Shown here one piece after another: positions 8,457 through 20,411 of a stretch of DNA of 64,000 nucleotides. This DNA is from Listeria sp. PSOL-1 (GTDB taxonomy: Bacteria; Bacillota; Bacilli; Lactobacillales; Listeriaceae), in contig NZ_LR760298.1 in the NCBI RefSeq assembly GCF_902806445.1, positions 744,001 through 808,000 on the forward strand, read 5' to 3'. A program made the position numbers and the translations under genes. Below the pieces are notes generated by a model. The model was not told the DNA's origin and did not search any database. It worked only from the letters and a program-made list of their open reading frames with translations. The stretch's first letter is position 1, and each line of letters starts with the position of its first letter.

Positions 8457-10673
8457 GTGATTGCGATTTTATTTTACTATTCTATCGCACTCCTAATCAT
8501 TTTCAGTGTCTTATTTATGATTTTAACGATCTGGAAAAGAAAGAAATCGGGGCTCTCTTTTTTCCTACTTATTATTTTTACGGTGAGTTATCTTTTTGGC
8601 TATCAATATTTTTCTCAAAACAAGGCAAGTGAGCAAAAAGAGACCGAAAGCGGTGTATTTACGATGATTGATCAATATAAAGTGGACGGTGATCAATTTC
8701 AAGCCACGATTTTATCAGCTAAAAATGAACGCTTTAAACTAAGCTATCAAATAAAATCAGCGAAGGAAAAAGCAGTTTTAAATCGGTTATTTTATGGTGT
8801 ACATTTAGAAATTACTGGAAGTCTCATACAACCTGAAGCCAATCGAAATTTTGCCCAATTTAATTATAAAGAATATTTAGCAAAGCAAGGGATCAACTTT
8901 CAACTAAAAGCAAATACAATTAAATCACTACAATCAAGTCATTTGACAATTTCCACTGCATTAAAAAATATCCGCTTAACAATGATTCGCTACTTAAAAA
9001 CACACTTTTCTGAAAAAACAGCAATTTATTTAGAAGCCCTATTACTTGGTGAAAAGGAGTCGTTTGACCAAGATCGCTATCAGGACTATCAGCAACTTGG
9101 AATCGTGCACTTACTTGCTATTTCTGGGCTCCATGTTCATCTTTTTATTGCGGGAATTTATTATGTGATGTTAAGAATTAGTATCTCACGAGAATCGGCA
9201 CAAAATTTATTGCTATTTTTTTTACCCTGTTATGCGATTTTAGCTGGCTTGAATGCACCAGTTATTAGGGCAGTTTTAACAGCGATGTTACTCATAATAT
9301 TTACGAAATACAATCGACCAATTACAGGTCTTACAGCTTTTTCGATCGCTTTTTTAATTCATTTTATTTTCACACCAATGATTATTTTTAACGTTGGCTT
9401 TATGTTATCTTATGCTGTTTGTCTAGCCCTTTTACTATCAGGACCGTATATTATGAAACGCTACCATCATCGTATTTTGCAAGGCTTTATGATCTCCTTT
9501 ATCTCCACAATTTCAGCAGCACCAATCATGATGTATCATTTTTATGAGTTTTCAGTAATTGGCTTAGTATTAAATCTTATTTATGTCCCACTTTTTTCGA
9601 TATTGATTGTACCCTTTGCCTTTGTCTTGCTTTTCATAAGCCCTTTCCCATTCTCTTCATTTTTAGACTCCATTTTTTCATCGCTCCTTTTATTTGTTGA
9701 GCAATTGACAGCATTATTCATGAAAATACCAATACAAACAGTGGTTACAGGCCGTCCTAGTTGGCTTTATTTAACCTTCTTTATCTTGCTAACGTTCCTC
9801 ATTTTTTATAATCTAGAAAAGCAAAAAAACGTTTGGATGCCTTGTCTGCTTTATCTTCTGCTTTTGTACTTTGTTTCCTTCCCATTTACTGGAAAAATTT
9901 CGTTTATTGATGTTGGACAAGGAGATAGTATTTTAATCCAATTACCTTTTCAAAAAGGAACCTATCTCATTGATACGGGTGGTCAAATGACTTTTGAAAA
10001 AGAAGCTTGGCAAGTCAGAAAAAAACCGTTTACTATTGGTAAAAATATTTTAGTCCCCACTTTGAAGGCTAAGGGAATTAGCAGTCTTGATGCAGTGATT
10101 ATCACACACAGTCACGCAGACCATATGGCTGCACTTCCTGATCTGATCAAAAACATGAAAGTAAACCAAGTCATTCTTGGTTCGGGGGGCTTTTCACAAA
10201 AATTAATGCAACAAGTATTAAAAGAATATGATAAGGAAAAGATAACGGAGGTAAAAGCTGGTATATCTTGGTATTCTGGAAGCTCAAGCTTCAATATTAT
10301 TTATCCAAAAAAAGAAGGGCAGGGTGGAAATAATGATTCGATTGTTATTAAAGCCAATATTAATCAAAAAAACTGGCTTTTTGTAGGGGATCTAGAAGAG
10401 GAAGGCGAAAAGGCGTTATTAAAAGAAAATTTACAAGCTGATATTTTAAAAGTAGGCCATCATGGTAGTAAAACGTCTACATCAGAAGAATTTCTTGAAC
10501 AAGTGAAACCAGAAGTAGCAATTATTTCATGTGGCAAAGATAATCGTTTTAAACACCCTCATGAAGAAACCCTCAAAAAATTAAATAAGTATCAAGTAAA
10601 TATTTACCGAACAGATCAAAATGGTGAAATCACTTATTCATTCCAAAAAGGCTTTCAAACGGCCTTAAATTAA
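8457..10673 (+). CDS. comEC: ComEC/Rec2 DNA translocation channel
   Basis: Inner-membrane channel for single-stranded DNA entry. Two N-terminal membrane helices, a DUF4131/OB-like segment (about residues 60-160), the polytopic competence domain beginning GIVHLLAISGLHVHL, and a C-terminal metallo-beta-lactamase domain with DVGQGDS and HSHADH (near residue 553). 738 aa from the GTG given here, which has no ribosome-binding site. A strong one (AAGGGAGGG, 8402-8410) points instead to position 8418, where the in-frame codon is ATC; see findings. The gene looks full length otherwise. Confidence 0.9.
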   Translation: MIAILFYYSIALLIIFSVLFMILTIWKRKKSGLSFFLLIIFTVSYLFGYQYFSQNKASEQKETESGVFTMIDQYKVDGDQFQATILSAKNERFKLSYQIKSAKEKAVLNRLFYGVHLEITGSLIQPEANRNFAQFNYKEYLAKQGINFQLKANTIKSLQSSHLTISTALKNIRLTMIRYLKTHFSEKTAIYLEALLLGEKESFDQDRYQDYQQLGIVHLLAISGLHVHLFIAGIYYVMLRISISRESAQNLLLFFLPCYAILAGLNAPVIRAVLTAMLLIIFTKYNRPITGLTAFSIAFLIHFIFTPMIIFNVGFMLSYAVCLALLLSGPYIMKRYHHRILQGFMISFISTISAAPIMMYHFYEFSVIGLVLNLIYVPLFSILIVPFAFVLLFISPFPFSSFLDSIFSSLLLFVEQLTALFMKIPIQTVVTGRPSWLYLTFFILLTFLIFYNLEKQKNVWMPCLLYLLLLYFVSFPFTGKISFIDVGQGDSILIQLPFQKGTYLIDTGGQMTFEKEAWQVRKKPFTIGKNILVPTLKAKGISSLDAVIITHSHADHMAALPDLIKNMKVNQVILGSGGFSQKLMQQVLKEYDKEKITEVKAGISWYSGSSSFNIIYPKKEGQGGNNDSIVIKANINQKNWLFVGDLEEEGEKALLKENLQADILKVGHHGSKTSTSEEFLEQVKPEVAIISCGKDNRFKHPHEETLKKLNKYQVNIYRTDQNGEITYSFQKGFQTALN

Positions 10674-10739
10674 AACTTGAAATTGTTGTTTTATTCGATT
10701 ACGATAAGTAATAGAAATGAAAGAAAAGAGGCAGATCAC

Positions 10740-11777
10740 ATGCTTGCTGAATGGAAAAAAATCGAAGCAGGAGAATTAAGCTCCGTGTATTTAATTGTTG
10801 GAACAGAGGATTATATTATCAATGAAACCAAAAATAAAATACTTGCTGCAAGTTTAAATGAAGAGGAAATGGAGTTTAATTACGTTCATTTTGATTTAGA
10901 AGATACTTCAATAGATGAAGTGCTAGAGGAGGCAGAAACACTACCTTTTTTTGGTGATAAACGCATTGTCATTGCAAGCAACCCATTTTTCCTAACGACA
11001 GAAAAAACGAAAAGTAAAATCGAGCATCATACAAAAAAACTTGAAGCGTATTTACAAGACCCTGCCGATTATTCTATTTTAATTTTTGTAGCACGTGTTG
11101 ATAAACTAGATGAAAGAAAAAAATTAACAAAATTAATCAAGCAACAAGCCACGATAATTGAAGCTAAACGTCCAAATGAAGCTGGTTTTATTAAATGGAT
11201 TCAAAACACCATAACAGTAACCCAATTTAAAATGGATCAGCCAAGCATCATCCGTTTAATGGAATTAACTGGAGGGAACTTAACCACAGCTATGAATGAG
11301 TTGCAAAAACAGATGCTTTATAAATTTGCCACAAAAGAGATTTTAATAGCTGATGTTGAACTGCTTGTTGTTCGCTCCCTAGAAGAAAATATTTTTCTAT
11401 TAATCGATAAAATAATTGCAGTAGATATCGCTTCTGCTCTTAGAATTTATTATGATTTATTAAAACAAAAAGAAGAGCCCATTAAGATTATGGCGCTCAT
11501 CGCTAGCCAGTTTCGTTTGCTCACACAACTTAAAATTCTCGAAAAGCAAGGTTATAGCGCTCAGCAAGCAGCTAGTAAACTTAAGGTTCATCCTTTTCGT
11601 GTGAAAATGGCTACAAAACAAGCAAGAGCGTTTGCAGAAGAAGAGTTGGAAAGCTTATTATTACGTTTATCTGAAATTGATTTGGAAATGAAAAGTGGTT
11701 ATGGTAATAAGGAACAGAAGTTTGAGTGGTTTCTATTTGAACTTAGCGATAAAAAGAAAAAACATCACACAATTTAA
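10740..11777 (+). CDS. holA: DNA polymerase III delta subunit
   Basis: Clamp-loader delta subunit that opens the sliding clamp. The N-terminus shows the expected YLIVGTEDYIINETKNKI, and the body has LPFFGDKRIVIASNPFF and ELTGGNLTTAMNELQK, both typical. 345 aa from the ATG at 10740, preceded by AAAGAGG. An earlier in-frame start at 10677 would add 21 residues without family support. Its last codons form one arm of the terminator shared with rpsT. Confidence 0.93.
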   Translation: MLAEWKKIEAGELSSVYLIVGTEDYIINETKNKILAASLNEEEMEFNYVHFDLEDTSIDEVLEEAETLPFFGDKRIVIASNPFFLTTEKTKSKIEHHTKKLEAYLQDPADYSILIFVARVDKLDERKKLTKLIKQQATIIEAKRPNEAGFIKWIQNTITVTQFKMDQPSIIRLMELTGGNLTTAMNELQKQMLYKFATKEILIADVELLVVRSLEENIFLLIDKIIAVDIASALRIYYDLLKQKEEPIKIMALIASQFRLLTQLKILEKQGYSAQQAASKLKVHPFRVKMATKQARAFAEEELESLLLRLSEIDLEMKSGYGNKEQKFEWFLFELSDKKKKHHTI

Positions 11778-11789
11778 TTGTGTGATGTT
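11761..11789. terminator. Bidirectional terminator between holA and rpsT
   Basis: Perfect 12-bp palindrome arms (AACATCACACAA and its complement) around TTTAA, with A-rich sequence on one side. It includes the holA stop codon and lies between convergent genes. Confidence 0.8.
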
Positions 11790-11810
11790 GATACCGCTTA
11801 TAAGCAAGTA

Positions 11811-12068
11811 TTATTTACCAGCAACTTTCGCCGCTAGACGAGATTTATCGCGAGCAGCCTTGTTTTTATGAATTAGGCCTTTACTTGCAGCACTATCAAT
11901 TGTTTTAGAAGCTGCTACGAAAAGTTCTTGTGTGTTTTCAGCGTGATTTGCTGCTGCTACTTCAACTTTTTTGATTGCAGTACGCATAGCAGAACGTTGA
12001 GCAACATTGCGGTTATTGCGAGTTTCGTTTGTTTTTACACGTTTTATTGCAGATTTAATATTTGGCAT
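11811..12068 (-). CDS. rpsT: 30S ribosomal protein S20
   Basis: Binds 16S rRNA early in 30S assembly. 85 aa, basic and helical, starting [15 protein letters not shown] and containing [17 protein letters not shown], the family signature. The open frame extends 29 codons further upstream (to 12155), but the ATG at 12068 has GGAGGTG upstream and matches the family start. Convergent with holA; single-gene transcript. Confidence 0.97.
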   Translation of the reverse strand: MPNIKSAIKRVKTNETRNNRNVAQRSAMRTAIKKVEVAAANHAENTQELFVAASKTIDSAASKGLIHKNKAARDKSRLAAKVAGK

Positions 12069-12183
12069 TCCATTCACCTCCGTCCAAACAAATGAGGCAG
12101 TATTTCTCCGTGATAAGAATGAAGTTATCACAGCACTTAATCGATAAGTGCACATACCCTCTAATTAAACATGAACAAGTGTT

Positions 12184-12212
12184 ATTATACCGAAAACCCA
12201 TTTAGAATGCAA
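12184..12212 (-). promoter_or_regulatory. SigA-type promoter of rpsT
   Basis: On the minus strand: TTGCAT (12212-12207), 17-nt spacer, TATAAT (12189-12184), about 115 nt before the rpsT start codon, leaving a leader of about 110 nt in which S20 autoregulation could act. Confidence 0.7.
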
Positions 12213-12264
12213 TAATACTTTATGATTTTATTTAAAAAAATAATTTTCAAGAACAACCGAAGCA

Positions 12265-12294
12265 TTGTATAAAGGTGCGTTCACATGATATAAT
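12265..12294 (+). promoter_or_regulatory. SigA-type promoter of lepA
   Basis: TTGTAT, 18-nt spacer, TATAAT with an upstream TG (extended -10), 50 nt before the lepA start. Confidence 0.65.
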
Positions 12295-12344
12295 TATCTT
12301 AGTTTGCCATCCATAAAGATGAGCCCGAATCAGGAGCTGTGATA

Positions 12345-14171
12345 ATGAACAAAGAAGAAATGTTACAAAGACAAGGAAAAATAAGAAACTTTTCGATCAT
12401 CGCTCATATCGATCATGGAAAATCAACACTTGCCGATCGTATTCTTGAAAAGACACATGCGTTAAGTCATCGAGAAATGAAAGATCAATTGCTTGATTCC
12501 ATGGATTTAGAAAGAGAACGTGGTATTACAATTAAATTAAATGCTGTCCAACTTTCCTATACTGCCAAAAATGGTGAGACCTATATTTTTCATTTGATTG
12601 ATACGCCAGGGCATGTCGATTTTACTTATGAAGTATCAAGAAGTTTGGCTGCTTGTGAAGGCGCAGTCCTAGTCGTTGACGCTGCACAGGGAATTGAAGC
12701 ACAAACGCTTGCTAATGTATATTTAGCGCTTGATAACGATTTAGAAATCTTGCCCGTTATTAATAAAATCGATTTGCCAGCTGCTGATCCTGAGCGCGTA
12801 AGGCAAGAAGTAGAGGATGTTATTGGACTTGATGCAAGTGATGCAGTACTTGCATCTGCCAAAAATGGCATTGGAATTGAAGATATTTTAGAACAAGTGG
12901 TAGCAAAAGTGCCTGCGCCAATTGGAGACTTAAATGCACCGCTTAAAGCCCTTATTTTTGATTCTGTTTATGATGCTTATAGAGGAGTTATTGCTAACAT
13001 TCGGATTATTGATGGAGTTGTTAAGCCAGGTGATAAAATTCGAATGATGTCAAATGGAAAAGAATTTGAAGTAACAGAGGTTGGCGTCTTCAAACCAAAA
13101 GCGACTCCACAAGACTATCTTATGGTCGGTGATGTTGGTTATCTGACGGCCTCTATAAAAAACGTGAGTGACACACGTGTGGGGGACACAATCACATTAG
13201 CTAGTCGCCCTGCTGACAAGCCCTTACCAGGTTATCGGAAATTAAATCCTATGGTTTACTGCGGTTTTTATCCAATCGATTCAGCTAAATATAATGATCT
13301 CCGGGATGCTTTAGAAAAGCTTGAACTGAACGATTCGGCCTTGCAGTTTGAAGCTGAAACTTCGCAAGCACTAGGTTTTGGTTTTCGTTGTGGCTTTTTA
13401 GGATTGCTACACATGGAGATTATTCAAGAGCGGATTGAGCGCGAATTTAATATCGATTTAATTACGACGGCTCCAAGTGTTATTTATCATGTTAATTTGA
13501 CTGACGGAACGCAAATCGTTGTCGACAACCCTGCTGAGATGCCGGAACCGGGTGTTATTGATTCGGTTGAGGAACCTTACGTCAAAGCAACCGTGATGGT
13601 TCCAAATGAGTACGTGGGTGCCGTGATGGAGCTTGCTCAAGGAAAACGCGGGAATTTTATCACGATGGAGTATTTGGACGACATCCGGGTAAGTATTGTT
13701 TATGAAATTCCGCTTTCAGAAATCGTTTACGACTTTTTTGACCAACTAAAATCAAGTACAAAAGGCTATGCTTCCTTTGATTATGAATTAATTGGTTATA
13801 AACCATCTAAGCTTGTAAAAATGGATATTCTCCTTAACGGGGAAAAGGTGGATGCTTTAAGTTTTATCGTGCATCGAGATTTTGCTTATGAGCGCGGGAA
13901 ATTAATTGTTGATAAATTACGTGAATTAATCCCACGTCAGCAATTTGAAGTGCCCATTCAAGCAGCAATAGGAACAAAAATTGTTTCACGTTCTACAATT
14001 AAAGCTTTACGCAAAAACGTTCTTGCTAAATGTTATGGCGGTGACGTATCACGTAAACGTAAGCTACTTGAAAAACAAAAAGAAGGTAAGAAACGAATGA
14101 AACAAATTGGTTCTGTAGAAGTTCCTCAAGAAGCCTTTATGGCCATTTTGAAAATGGATGAATCGAAATAA
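12345..14171 (+). CDS. lepA: Elongation factor 4 (LepA)
   Basis: Ribosome-associated translational GTPase that back-translocates or rescues stalled ribosomes. G1 is AHIDHGKST near residue 19, G3 DTPGHVDF, G4 [10 protein letters not shown]; the C-terminal LepA domain ([17 protein letters not shown]-like block, then [33 protein letters not shown]) is complete. 608 aa from ATG 12345, which has CAGGAG eight nt upstream; GTG 12339 is less likely. Followed by a terminator. Confidence 0.97.
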   Translation: MNKEEMLQRQGKIRNFSIIAHIDHGKSTLADRILEKTHALSHREMKDQLLDSMDLERERGITIKLNAVQLSYTAKNGETYIFHLIDTPGHVDFTYEVSRSLAACEGAVLVVDAAQGIEAQTLANVYLALDNDLEILPVINKIDLPAADPERVRQEVEDVIGLDASDAVLASAKNGIGIEDILEQVVAKVPAPIGDLNAPLKALIFDSVYDAYRGVIANIRIIDGVVKPGDKIRMMSNGKEFEVTEVGVFKPKATPQDYLMVGDVGYLTASIKNVSDTRVGDTITLASRPADKPLPGYRKLNPMVYCGFYPIDSAKYNDLRDALEKLELNDSALQFEAETSQALGFGFRCGFLGLLHMEIIQERIEREFNIDLITTAPSVIYHVNLTDGTQIVVDNPAEMPEPGVIDSVEEPYVKATVMVPNEYVGAVMELAQGKRGNFITMEYLDDIRVSIVYEIPLSEIVYDFFDQLKSSTKGYASFDYELIGYKPSKLVKMDILLNGEKVDALSFIVHRDFAYERGKLIVDKLRELIPRQQFEVPIQAAIGTKIVSRSTIKALRKNVLAKCYGGDVSRKRKLLEKQKEGKKRMKQIGSVEVPQEAFMAILKMDESK

Positions 14172-14175
14172 AATA

Positions 14176-14211
14176 AAAAGTTGCCGGTGAAAAATAACCA
14201 GCAACTTTTTT
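14176..14211 (+). terminator. Intrinsic terminator after lepA
   Basis: AAAAAGTTGC(c)GGT pairs with ACC(a)GCAACTTTTTT, a strong stem with a T-run, directly before hemW. Confidence 0.85.
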
Positions 14212-14231
14212 AGAAAGAAGGAATACTCCGC

Positions 14232-15359
14232 GTGACAGCAGTTTATATTCACATCCCTTTTTGTGAGCATATTTGTTATTATTGTGATTTTAATAAAGTT
14301 TTTCTTGAAGGACAGCCTGTGGATGAGTATGTGGATCTCCTTATTACTGAAATGGAGCTGGCAACAAAAAATCGTGTGCTTTCTCCTGTACAAACTGTTT
14401 TTGTAGGTGGAGGAACACCCACTACATTAAACGAGAGGCAGATTGTTAAATTATGCAGTGCAATAAGAAGAATTTTCCCATTGACAGTGGACGTTGAATT
14501 TTCTTTTGAAGCCAATCCTGGCGATTTATCTATTGAAAAATTAACAACAATGAAAGCACAAGGCGTAAACCGCTTAAGCATAGGAGTGCAGAGTTTTAAT
14601 AATGATTTATTAAAACAAATAGGCCGTGTCCATAAAGTAAAAGATGTTTATCAGTCAATTGAACACGCGAAAAAAGTGGGATTTGATAATATAAGTATTG
14701 ATTTAATTTTTGGTTTACCAAAACAAACCGAAGTGGATTTTCAAAATACGTTACAAAAAGCATTAGCGCTTGATTTACCCCATTATTCTGCTTATTCATT
14801 AATTGTTGAACCAAAAACCATTTTTTATAATTTAATGCAAAAAGGTACACTTATTTTGCCAAGCCAAGAAGCTGAGGCTAGCATGTATGATTATCTTATG
14901 GAAACAATGGAGCGGCATGGTAAAAAACAATACGAGATTAGTAATTTTGCCAAGCCTGGTTATGAGAGTAGGCATAACTTAGTTTACTGGAGTAATGAAC
15001 ATTATTTCGGCTTTGGTGCGGGAGCACATGGCTATTTAGAAGATATGCGTTACAGTAACCATGGTCCATTGCGCCGTTACATGGAGCCGCTTAAAACATT
15101 GCAATTACCGACATTTGAAACGAAACAATTATCACTAAAAGAAGAGATGGAAGAAGAAGTATTTCTTGGTTTGCGCAAGGTTTCTGGTGTGAATAAAATT
15201 CATTTTCTTCATAAATTTGGAAAGCCAATGGATCAGGTATTTCAAGAAGCGATTGAGAAGACATCTGGACAAGGCTTGCTTATAAACGATCATGAGCATA
15301 TTGCTTTAACAAGAAAAGGACGTTTTTTAGGAAATAATGTCTTTCGCGAATTTCTCTAA
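14232..15359 (+). CDS. hemW: Radical SAM heme chaperone HemW-like protein
   Basis: Radical SAM protein of 375 aa; HemW transfers heme to respiratory enzymes and was formerly called coproporphyrinogen oxidase. The iron-sulfur motif CEHICYYC (CxxxCxxC) is near residues 11-18, followed by VGGGTPT and IGVQSFN, and the C-terminal HemW winged-helix segment. GTG start with AAGAAGG upstream. It precedes hrcA, as in Bacillus, but a strong inverted repeat and the heat-shock promoter lie between them. Confidence 0.92.
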   Translation: MTAVYIHIPFCEHICYYCDFNKVFLEGQPVDEYVDLLITEMELATKNRVLSPVQTVFVGGGTPTTLNERQIVKLCSAIRRIFPLTVDVEFSFEANPGDLSIEKLTTMKAQGVNRLSIGVQSFNNDLLKQIGRVHKVKDVYQSIEHAKKVGFDNISIDLIFGLPKQTEVDFQNTLQKALALDLPHYSAYSLIVEPKTIFYNLMQKGTLILPSQEAEASMYDYLMETMERHGKKQYEISNFAKPGYESRHNLVYWSNEHYFGFGAGAHGYLEDMRYSNHGPLRRYMEPLKTLQLPTFETKQLSLKEEMEEEVFLGLRKVSGVNKIHFLHKFGKPMDQVFQEAIEKTSGQGLLINDHEHIALTRKGRFLGNNVFREFL

Positions 15360-15383
15360 AATCGCTATATTGACTAATTTTGA

Positions 15384-15447
15384 CCAAACATATCAAACTT
15401 TAGGCTGAAAATAAGTGTTTTCAGTTGACGAAGTGTGATATGTTTGG
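15384..15447. repeat. Long-range perfect inverted repeat upstream of hrcA
   Basis: CCAAACATATCA (15384-15395) is repeated inverted as TGATATGTTTGG (15436-15447). Between them is a second hairpin, CTGAAAA with TTTTCAG. The right arm falls in the spacer between the putative -35 and -10 of the hrcA promoter. Could terminate hemW transcripts (no long T-run seen) or bind a regulator. Confidence 0.7.
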
Positions 15448-15453
15448 TAAATT
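15425..15453 (+). promoter_or_regulatory. SigA-type promoter of the hrcA-grpE-dnaK operon
   Basis: TTGACG, 17-nt spacer, TAAATT. The predicted transcript start falls right before or in the CIRCE element, as expected for HrcA repression. A TATAAT at 15454 would leave too long a spacer for the same -35. Confidence 0.6.
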
Positions 15454-15464
15454 TATAATTGTAT

Positions 15465-15491
15465 TTAGCACTCGGATACTTCAAGTGCTAA
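15465..15491. promoter_or_regulatory. CIRCE operator (HrcA binding site)
   Basis: TTAGCACTC-N9-AAGTGCTAA, identical to the CIRCE consensus except for the first base of the right arm (A instead of G). Lies 15 nt before the hrcA start, so HrcA represses its own operon. Confidence 0.95.
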
Positions 15492-15506
15492 AAAGAGGTG
15501 ATAGAT

Positions 15507-16544
15507 ATGTTAACTGAAAGACAGCTTCAGATTTTCAAAGCCATTATCGATCATTTCACTTGGACAGTTGAGCCAGTTGGTTCAAAAAATCTATTGAAGG
15601 AAAGTTCGCTACCGTACAGTTCTGCCACGATTCGTAATGAGATGAGCGTGCTTGAGACGTATGGGTTTATTGAAAAAATGCACTCGTCATCTGGACGAGT
15701 TCCTTCTGAGAAAGGATACCGTTTCTATGTGGATTACTTGCTTCATCCAGAAGCACTAACTAAGCAGGACAAAGAAACGATTCAATCATTTTTTTCAACG
15801 AATTATTTTGAGATAGAACAATTGATCCAAAATTCGGCTTCGATGCTTTCAGAACTTACTAGTTACACTTCGATTTTGCTCGGTCCAGAATCGCGCTCGA
15901 ATAAGTTGAGTGGTTTTCGTTTTGTTCCAATTAGTGAAACGCAAGCTATGCTTGTTTTAATCACTAATCAAGGGCATGTTGATAATCACTTAGTGTCACT
16001 TGCGAAGGGAACAACACTTGCTGATGTAGAGCGTATGGTGAATATTTTGAATGATCGATTAGTTGGCTTGTCACTGGATGACCTTAGTAAGCAAATTCCA
16101 CTTGAAGTTGAGGCACTGTTAAATCAGCATATTGATAATTTTGAACTGCTTGGCCAAGTTCTTCAAAGTGCTTTTCGCCACGCTAGCCAAGAAAAAATTT
16201 ATTTTGGCGGGAAAACGAACATCTTAAATCAACCTGAATTTCATGATGTGAATAAGATTCGTAGTCTTTTTAGGTTGATGGAAGAAGAAGAAAGCTTACA
16301 TGAGCTATTTCGAGCGATGCCTGATGGACTTCAAGTGAAAATTGGTCAAGAACTAAATAATACGTTACTGAATGACTTGAGCATTGTGTCAGCCACTTAT
16401 CAAATTGCGGAAAATCGTGTTGGCGGCATCATTTTACTTGGCCCAACAAGGATGGAATACAGCCGAATGTTAGGACTTGTAGATGTCTTTAGCCGAGATC
16501 TTACTTCAATTTTGACTAGATTGTATCAGGATAAACAAAATTAG
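15507..16544 (+). CDS. hrcA: Heat-inducible transcription repressor HrcA
   Basis: Repressor of class I heat-shock genes, binding CIRCE. 345 aa beginning [17 protein letters not shown]; the winged-helix DNA-binding region contains [17 protein letters not shown] and [20 protein letters not shown]. The start at ATG 15507 has AGAGGTG six nt before it; a GTG at 15498 overlaps that site and is unlikely. First gene of hrcA-grpE-dnaK. Confidence 0.97.
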   Translation: MLTERQLQIFKAIIDHFTWTVEPVGSKNLLKESSLPYSSATIRNEMSVLETYGFIEKMHSSSGRVPSEKGYRFYVDYLLHPEALTKQDKETIQSFFSTNYFEIEQLIQNSASMLSELTSYTSILLGPESRSNKLSGFRFVPISETQAMLVLITNQGHVDNHLVSLAKGTTLADVERMVNILNDRLVGLSLDDLSKQIPLEVEALLNQHIDNFELLGQVLQSAFRHASQEKIYFGGKTNILNQPEFHDVNKIRSLFRLMEEEESLHELFRAMPDGLQVKIGQELNNTLLNDLSIVSATYQIAENRVGGIILLGPTRMEYSRMLGLVDVFSRDLTSILTRLYQDKQN

Positions 16545-16586
16545 AAAGGACTGAAAAAATAACTATTTTTTCAGGAGGTGACTTTT

Positions 16587-17153
16587 ATGGCTGAAAATAA
16601 AGATAAAGAAGCAAAATTAGAGCAAGAAATTGAAAAAGAAGCGAGCGAAGAGCAATCTGAAGTGGAAGCGGGCTTTGAGCAAGAAGCAAATCTTGAAGCT
16701 GATGAAAAAAAATGGGCTGAACTTGAAGCAAAGCTAGAAGAAGCGGAGAATCGCTATCTACGCTTGCAAGCCGATTTTGAAAATGTTCGCAAAAGGAATG
16801 TGGCTGAACGAGAAGCGATGTTAAAATATCGTTCACAAAGTTTAGCAGCAGATTTGTTACCTGCTCTAGACAGTTTTGAAAAGGCACTTGCTACAACGTC
16901 AGAAAATGAAGAAATTGTTTCCATCCTAAAAGGTGTGGATATGGCTTATAAGCAAATTTTGACCGCTTTTGAAAAAGAAGGAATTGAAGCAATTTCAGCA
17001 CTAGATGAAACGTTTGATCCTAATTATCATCAAGCTATTATGCAGGATCAAGATGAATCAAAAGAAAGCAATGTCATTACTGCGGAACTACAGAAAGGTT
17101 ATAAAATTAAAGATCGGGTGATCCGCCCATCCATGGTTAAAGTAAATAAATAA
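16587..17153 (+). CDS. grpE: Nucleotide exchange factor GrpE
   Basis: Exchanges ADP for ATP on DnaK. The 188-aa protein has a long acidic N-terminal region (about residues 1-45), a coiled-coil ([27 protein letters not shown]), and the C-terminal beta domain ending [20 protein letters not shown] at 16587 with AGGAGGTGA upstream; the GTG at 16578 overlaps the ribosome-binding site. 43 nt after hrcA, 33 nt before dnaK. Confidence 0.96.
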   Translation: MAENKDKEAKLEQEIEKEASEEQSEVEAGFEQEANLEADEKKWAELEAKLEEAENRYLRLQADFENVRKRNVAEREAMLKYRSQSLAADLLPALDSFEKALATTSENEEIVSILKGVDMAYKQILTAFEKEGIEAISALDETFDPNYHQAIMQDQDESKESNVITAELQKGYKIKDRVIRPSMVKVNK

Positions 17154-17159
17154 TTTTAA

Positions 17160-19031
<1,872 letters not shown>

Positions 19032-19057
19032 AGAGTTTAACCAAGGATTTGGAGCAT

Positions 19058-19185
19058 AAACAAAATAAAACGAGCGACAAGCAATCGTATGTCAAGAGTT
19101 TAGCGGATAGCGCACGATTTGTAGGTGTAACCAGAAGACTGCTAAAATCCTTAAATGCGAGTGCTTGTCGCCGATTTATTTCGTC
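19058..19185. repeat. Dispersed palindromic intergenic repeat, copy A
   Basis: Outer inverted arms: left AACGAGCGACAAGCA ending near 19083, right TGCTTGTCGCCGATTTATTT (19162-19181). An inner imperfect hairpin uses AGAGTTTAGC and its counterpart near 19142-19152. Same family as copies near 38972, 46319 and 60763. Fills most of the dnaK-dnaJ gap. Confidence 0.75.
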
Positions 19186-19229
19186 TATCTTCAAGTTCTC
19201 TTTACTGGATATCAAGTTTTAATAAATTA

Positions 19230-19238
19230 TGTTACAAT
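19230..19238 (+). promoter_or_regulatory. Candidate extended -10 promoter for dnaJ
   Basis: TGTTACAAT 36 nt before the dnaJ start, with no good -35. It would allow dnaJ to be transcribed independently of dnaK. Confidence 0.45.
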
Positions 19239-19273
19239 ACCTAAGAATAAATAAACGATCGGAGTGATGGCGG

Positions 19274-20407
19274 ATGGCAAAACGTGATTACTATGAAGTA
19301 TTGGGCATCTCTAAAAGCGCCACTGCAGATGAAATAAAAAAAGCATATCGCAAGCTCTCTAAAGAGTACCATCCGGATATTAATAAAGAAGAAAATGCAG
19401 CTGATAAGTTTAAAGAAATCTCTGAAGCCTATGAAGTGCTAAGCGATGAAAATAAACGCGCACAGTATGATCAATATGGTCACGTTGATCCCAATCAATT
19501 TGGTGGTGGCGGAGGGTTCTCTGGCGGCTTTTCTAGTGGTGGCTTTTCTGGATTTGAAGATATTTTTGATACATTTTTTGGCGGTGGTGGTGGCCGACAA
19601 GACCCAAATGCCCCACGTCAGGGAAATGATCTTCAGTATACAATGCGCCTTAAATTTAGAGACGCTATTTTTGGCAAAGAAACTGAAATTGAAATCCCAC
19701 GTGAAGAAAACTGTGAGACTTGTCATGGATCTGGAGCCAAGCCGGGTACAAATCCTGTTACTTGTTCGCATTGTGGTGGTAAAGGCACGATTAATGTTGA
19801 ACAAAATACACCATTTGGTAGAATTGTTAATAAACGAACATGTGAATATTGCCATGGTACTGGAAAAGAAATTAAAGAAAAATGCCCAACTTGCCATGGA
19901 TCAGGGCGCGTAACGAAAAAGAAAAAAATTAAACTTAAAGTGCCAGCAGGTGTCAATGATGGACAACAAATGCGCGTTGCTGGTGAAGGCGAGGCTGGCC
20001 TTAATGGCGGTCCAAACGGCGATTTATACGTTGTTTTTGTCGTGCAGCCCGATGAATTTTTCGAACGTGAAGGCGATGACATCTTTGTTGAAGTGCCGCT
20101 TACATTTGTGCAAGCAGCTTTAGGGGATGAAATTGATGTTCCAACAGTTCATGGGAAAATACGCTTGAAAATCCCTAGTGGTACACAAACAGGTACAAAT
20201 TTCAGACTTCGTGGTAAAGGTGTGCCGCGCCTTAGAGGTAATGGAACAGGCGATCAGCACGTTGCTGTTAAAGTAATTGTACCAAAAAAACTTGATGACA
20301 AGCAAAAAGATTTACTGCGCGAATTTGCTTCCACAACAGGCGATAAGGTTGATGAGCAAACCTCTAGTTTTTTTGATAAAATGAAAAAAGCGTTTAAAGG
20401 CGACTAA
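19274..20407 (+). CDS. dnaJ: Chaperone DnaJ (Hsp40)
   Basis: Co-chaperone that stimulates DnaK ATPase. 377 aa: J domain with YHPD (HPD motif, near residue 33), glycine/phenylalanine-rich linker ([10 protein letters not shown]), four CxxCxGxG-type zinc repeats ([33 protein letters not shown]), then the C-terminal substrate domains. Several long open frames on both strands overlap it and are shadows. GATCGGAGTGATGG upstream provides the ribosome-binding site. Confidence 0.98.
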   Translation: MAKRDYYEVLGISKSATADEIKKAYRKLSKEYHPDINKEENAADKFKEISEAYEVLSDENKRAQYDQYGHVDPNQFGGGGGFSGGFSSGGFSGFEDIFDTFFGGGGGRQDPNAPRQGNDLQYTMRLKFRDAIFGKETEIEIPREENCETCHGSGAKPGTNPVTCSHCGGKGTINVEQNTPFGRIVNKRTCEYCHGTGKEIKEKCPTCHGSGRVTKKKKIKLKVPAGVNDGQQMRVAGEGEAGLNGGPNGDLYVVFVVQPDEFFEREGDDIFVEVPLTFVQAALGDEIDVPTVHGKIRLKIPSGTQTGTNFRLRGKGVPRLRGNGTGDQHVAVKVIVPKKLDDKQKDLLREFASTTGDKVDEQTSSFFDKMKKAFKGD

Positions 20408-20411
20408 TGAG

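Noticed and set aside
19439-20082. Long open frames on the minus strand and in another plus frame over dnaJ (99-155 aa)
   Set aside because: They lie entirely inside dnaJ, show low-complexity Cys/Phe/Ser-rich translations with no domain, and lack ribosome-binding sites.
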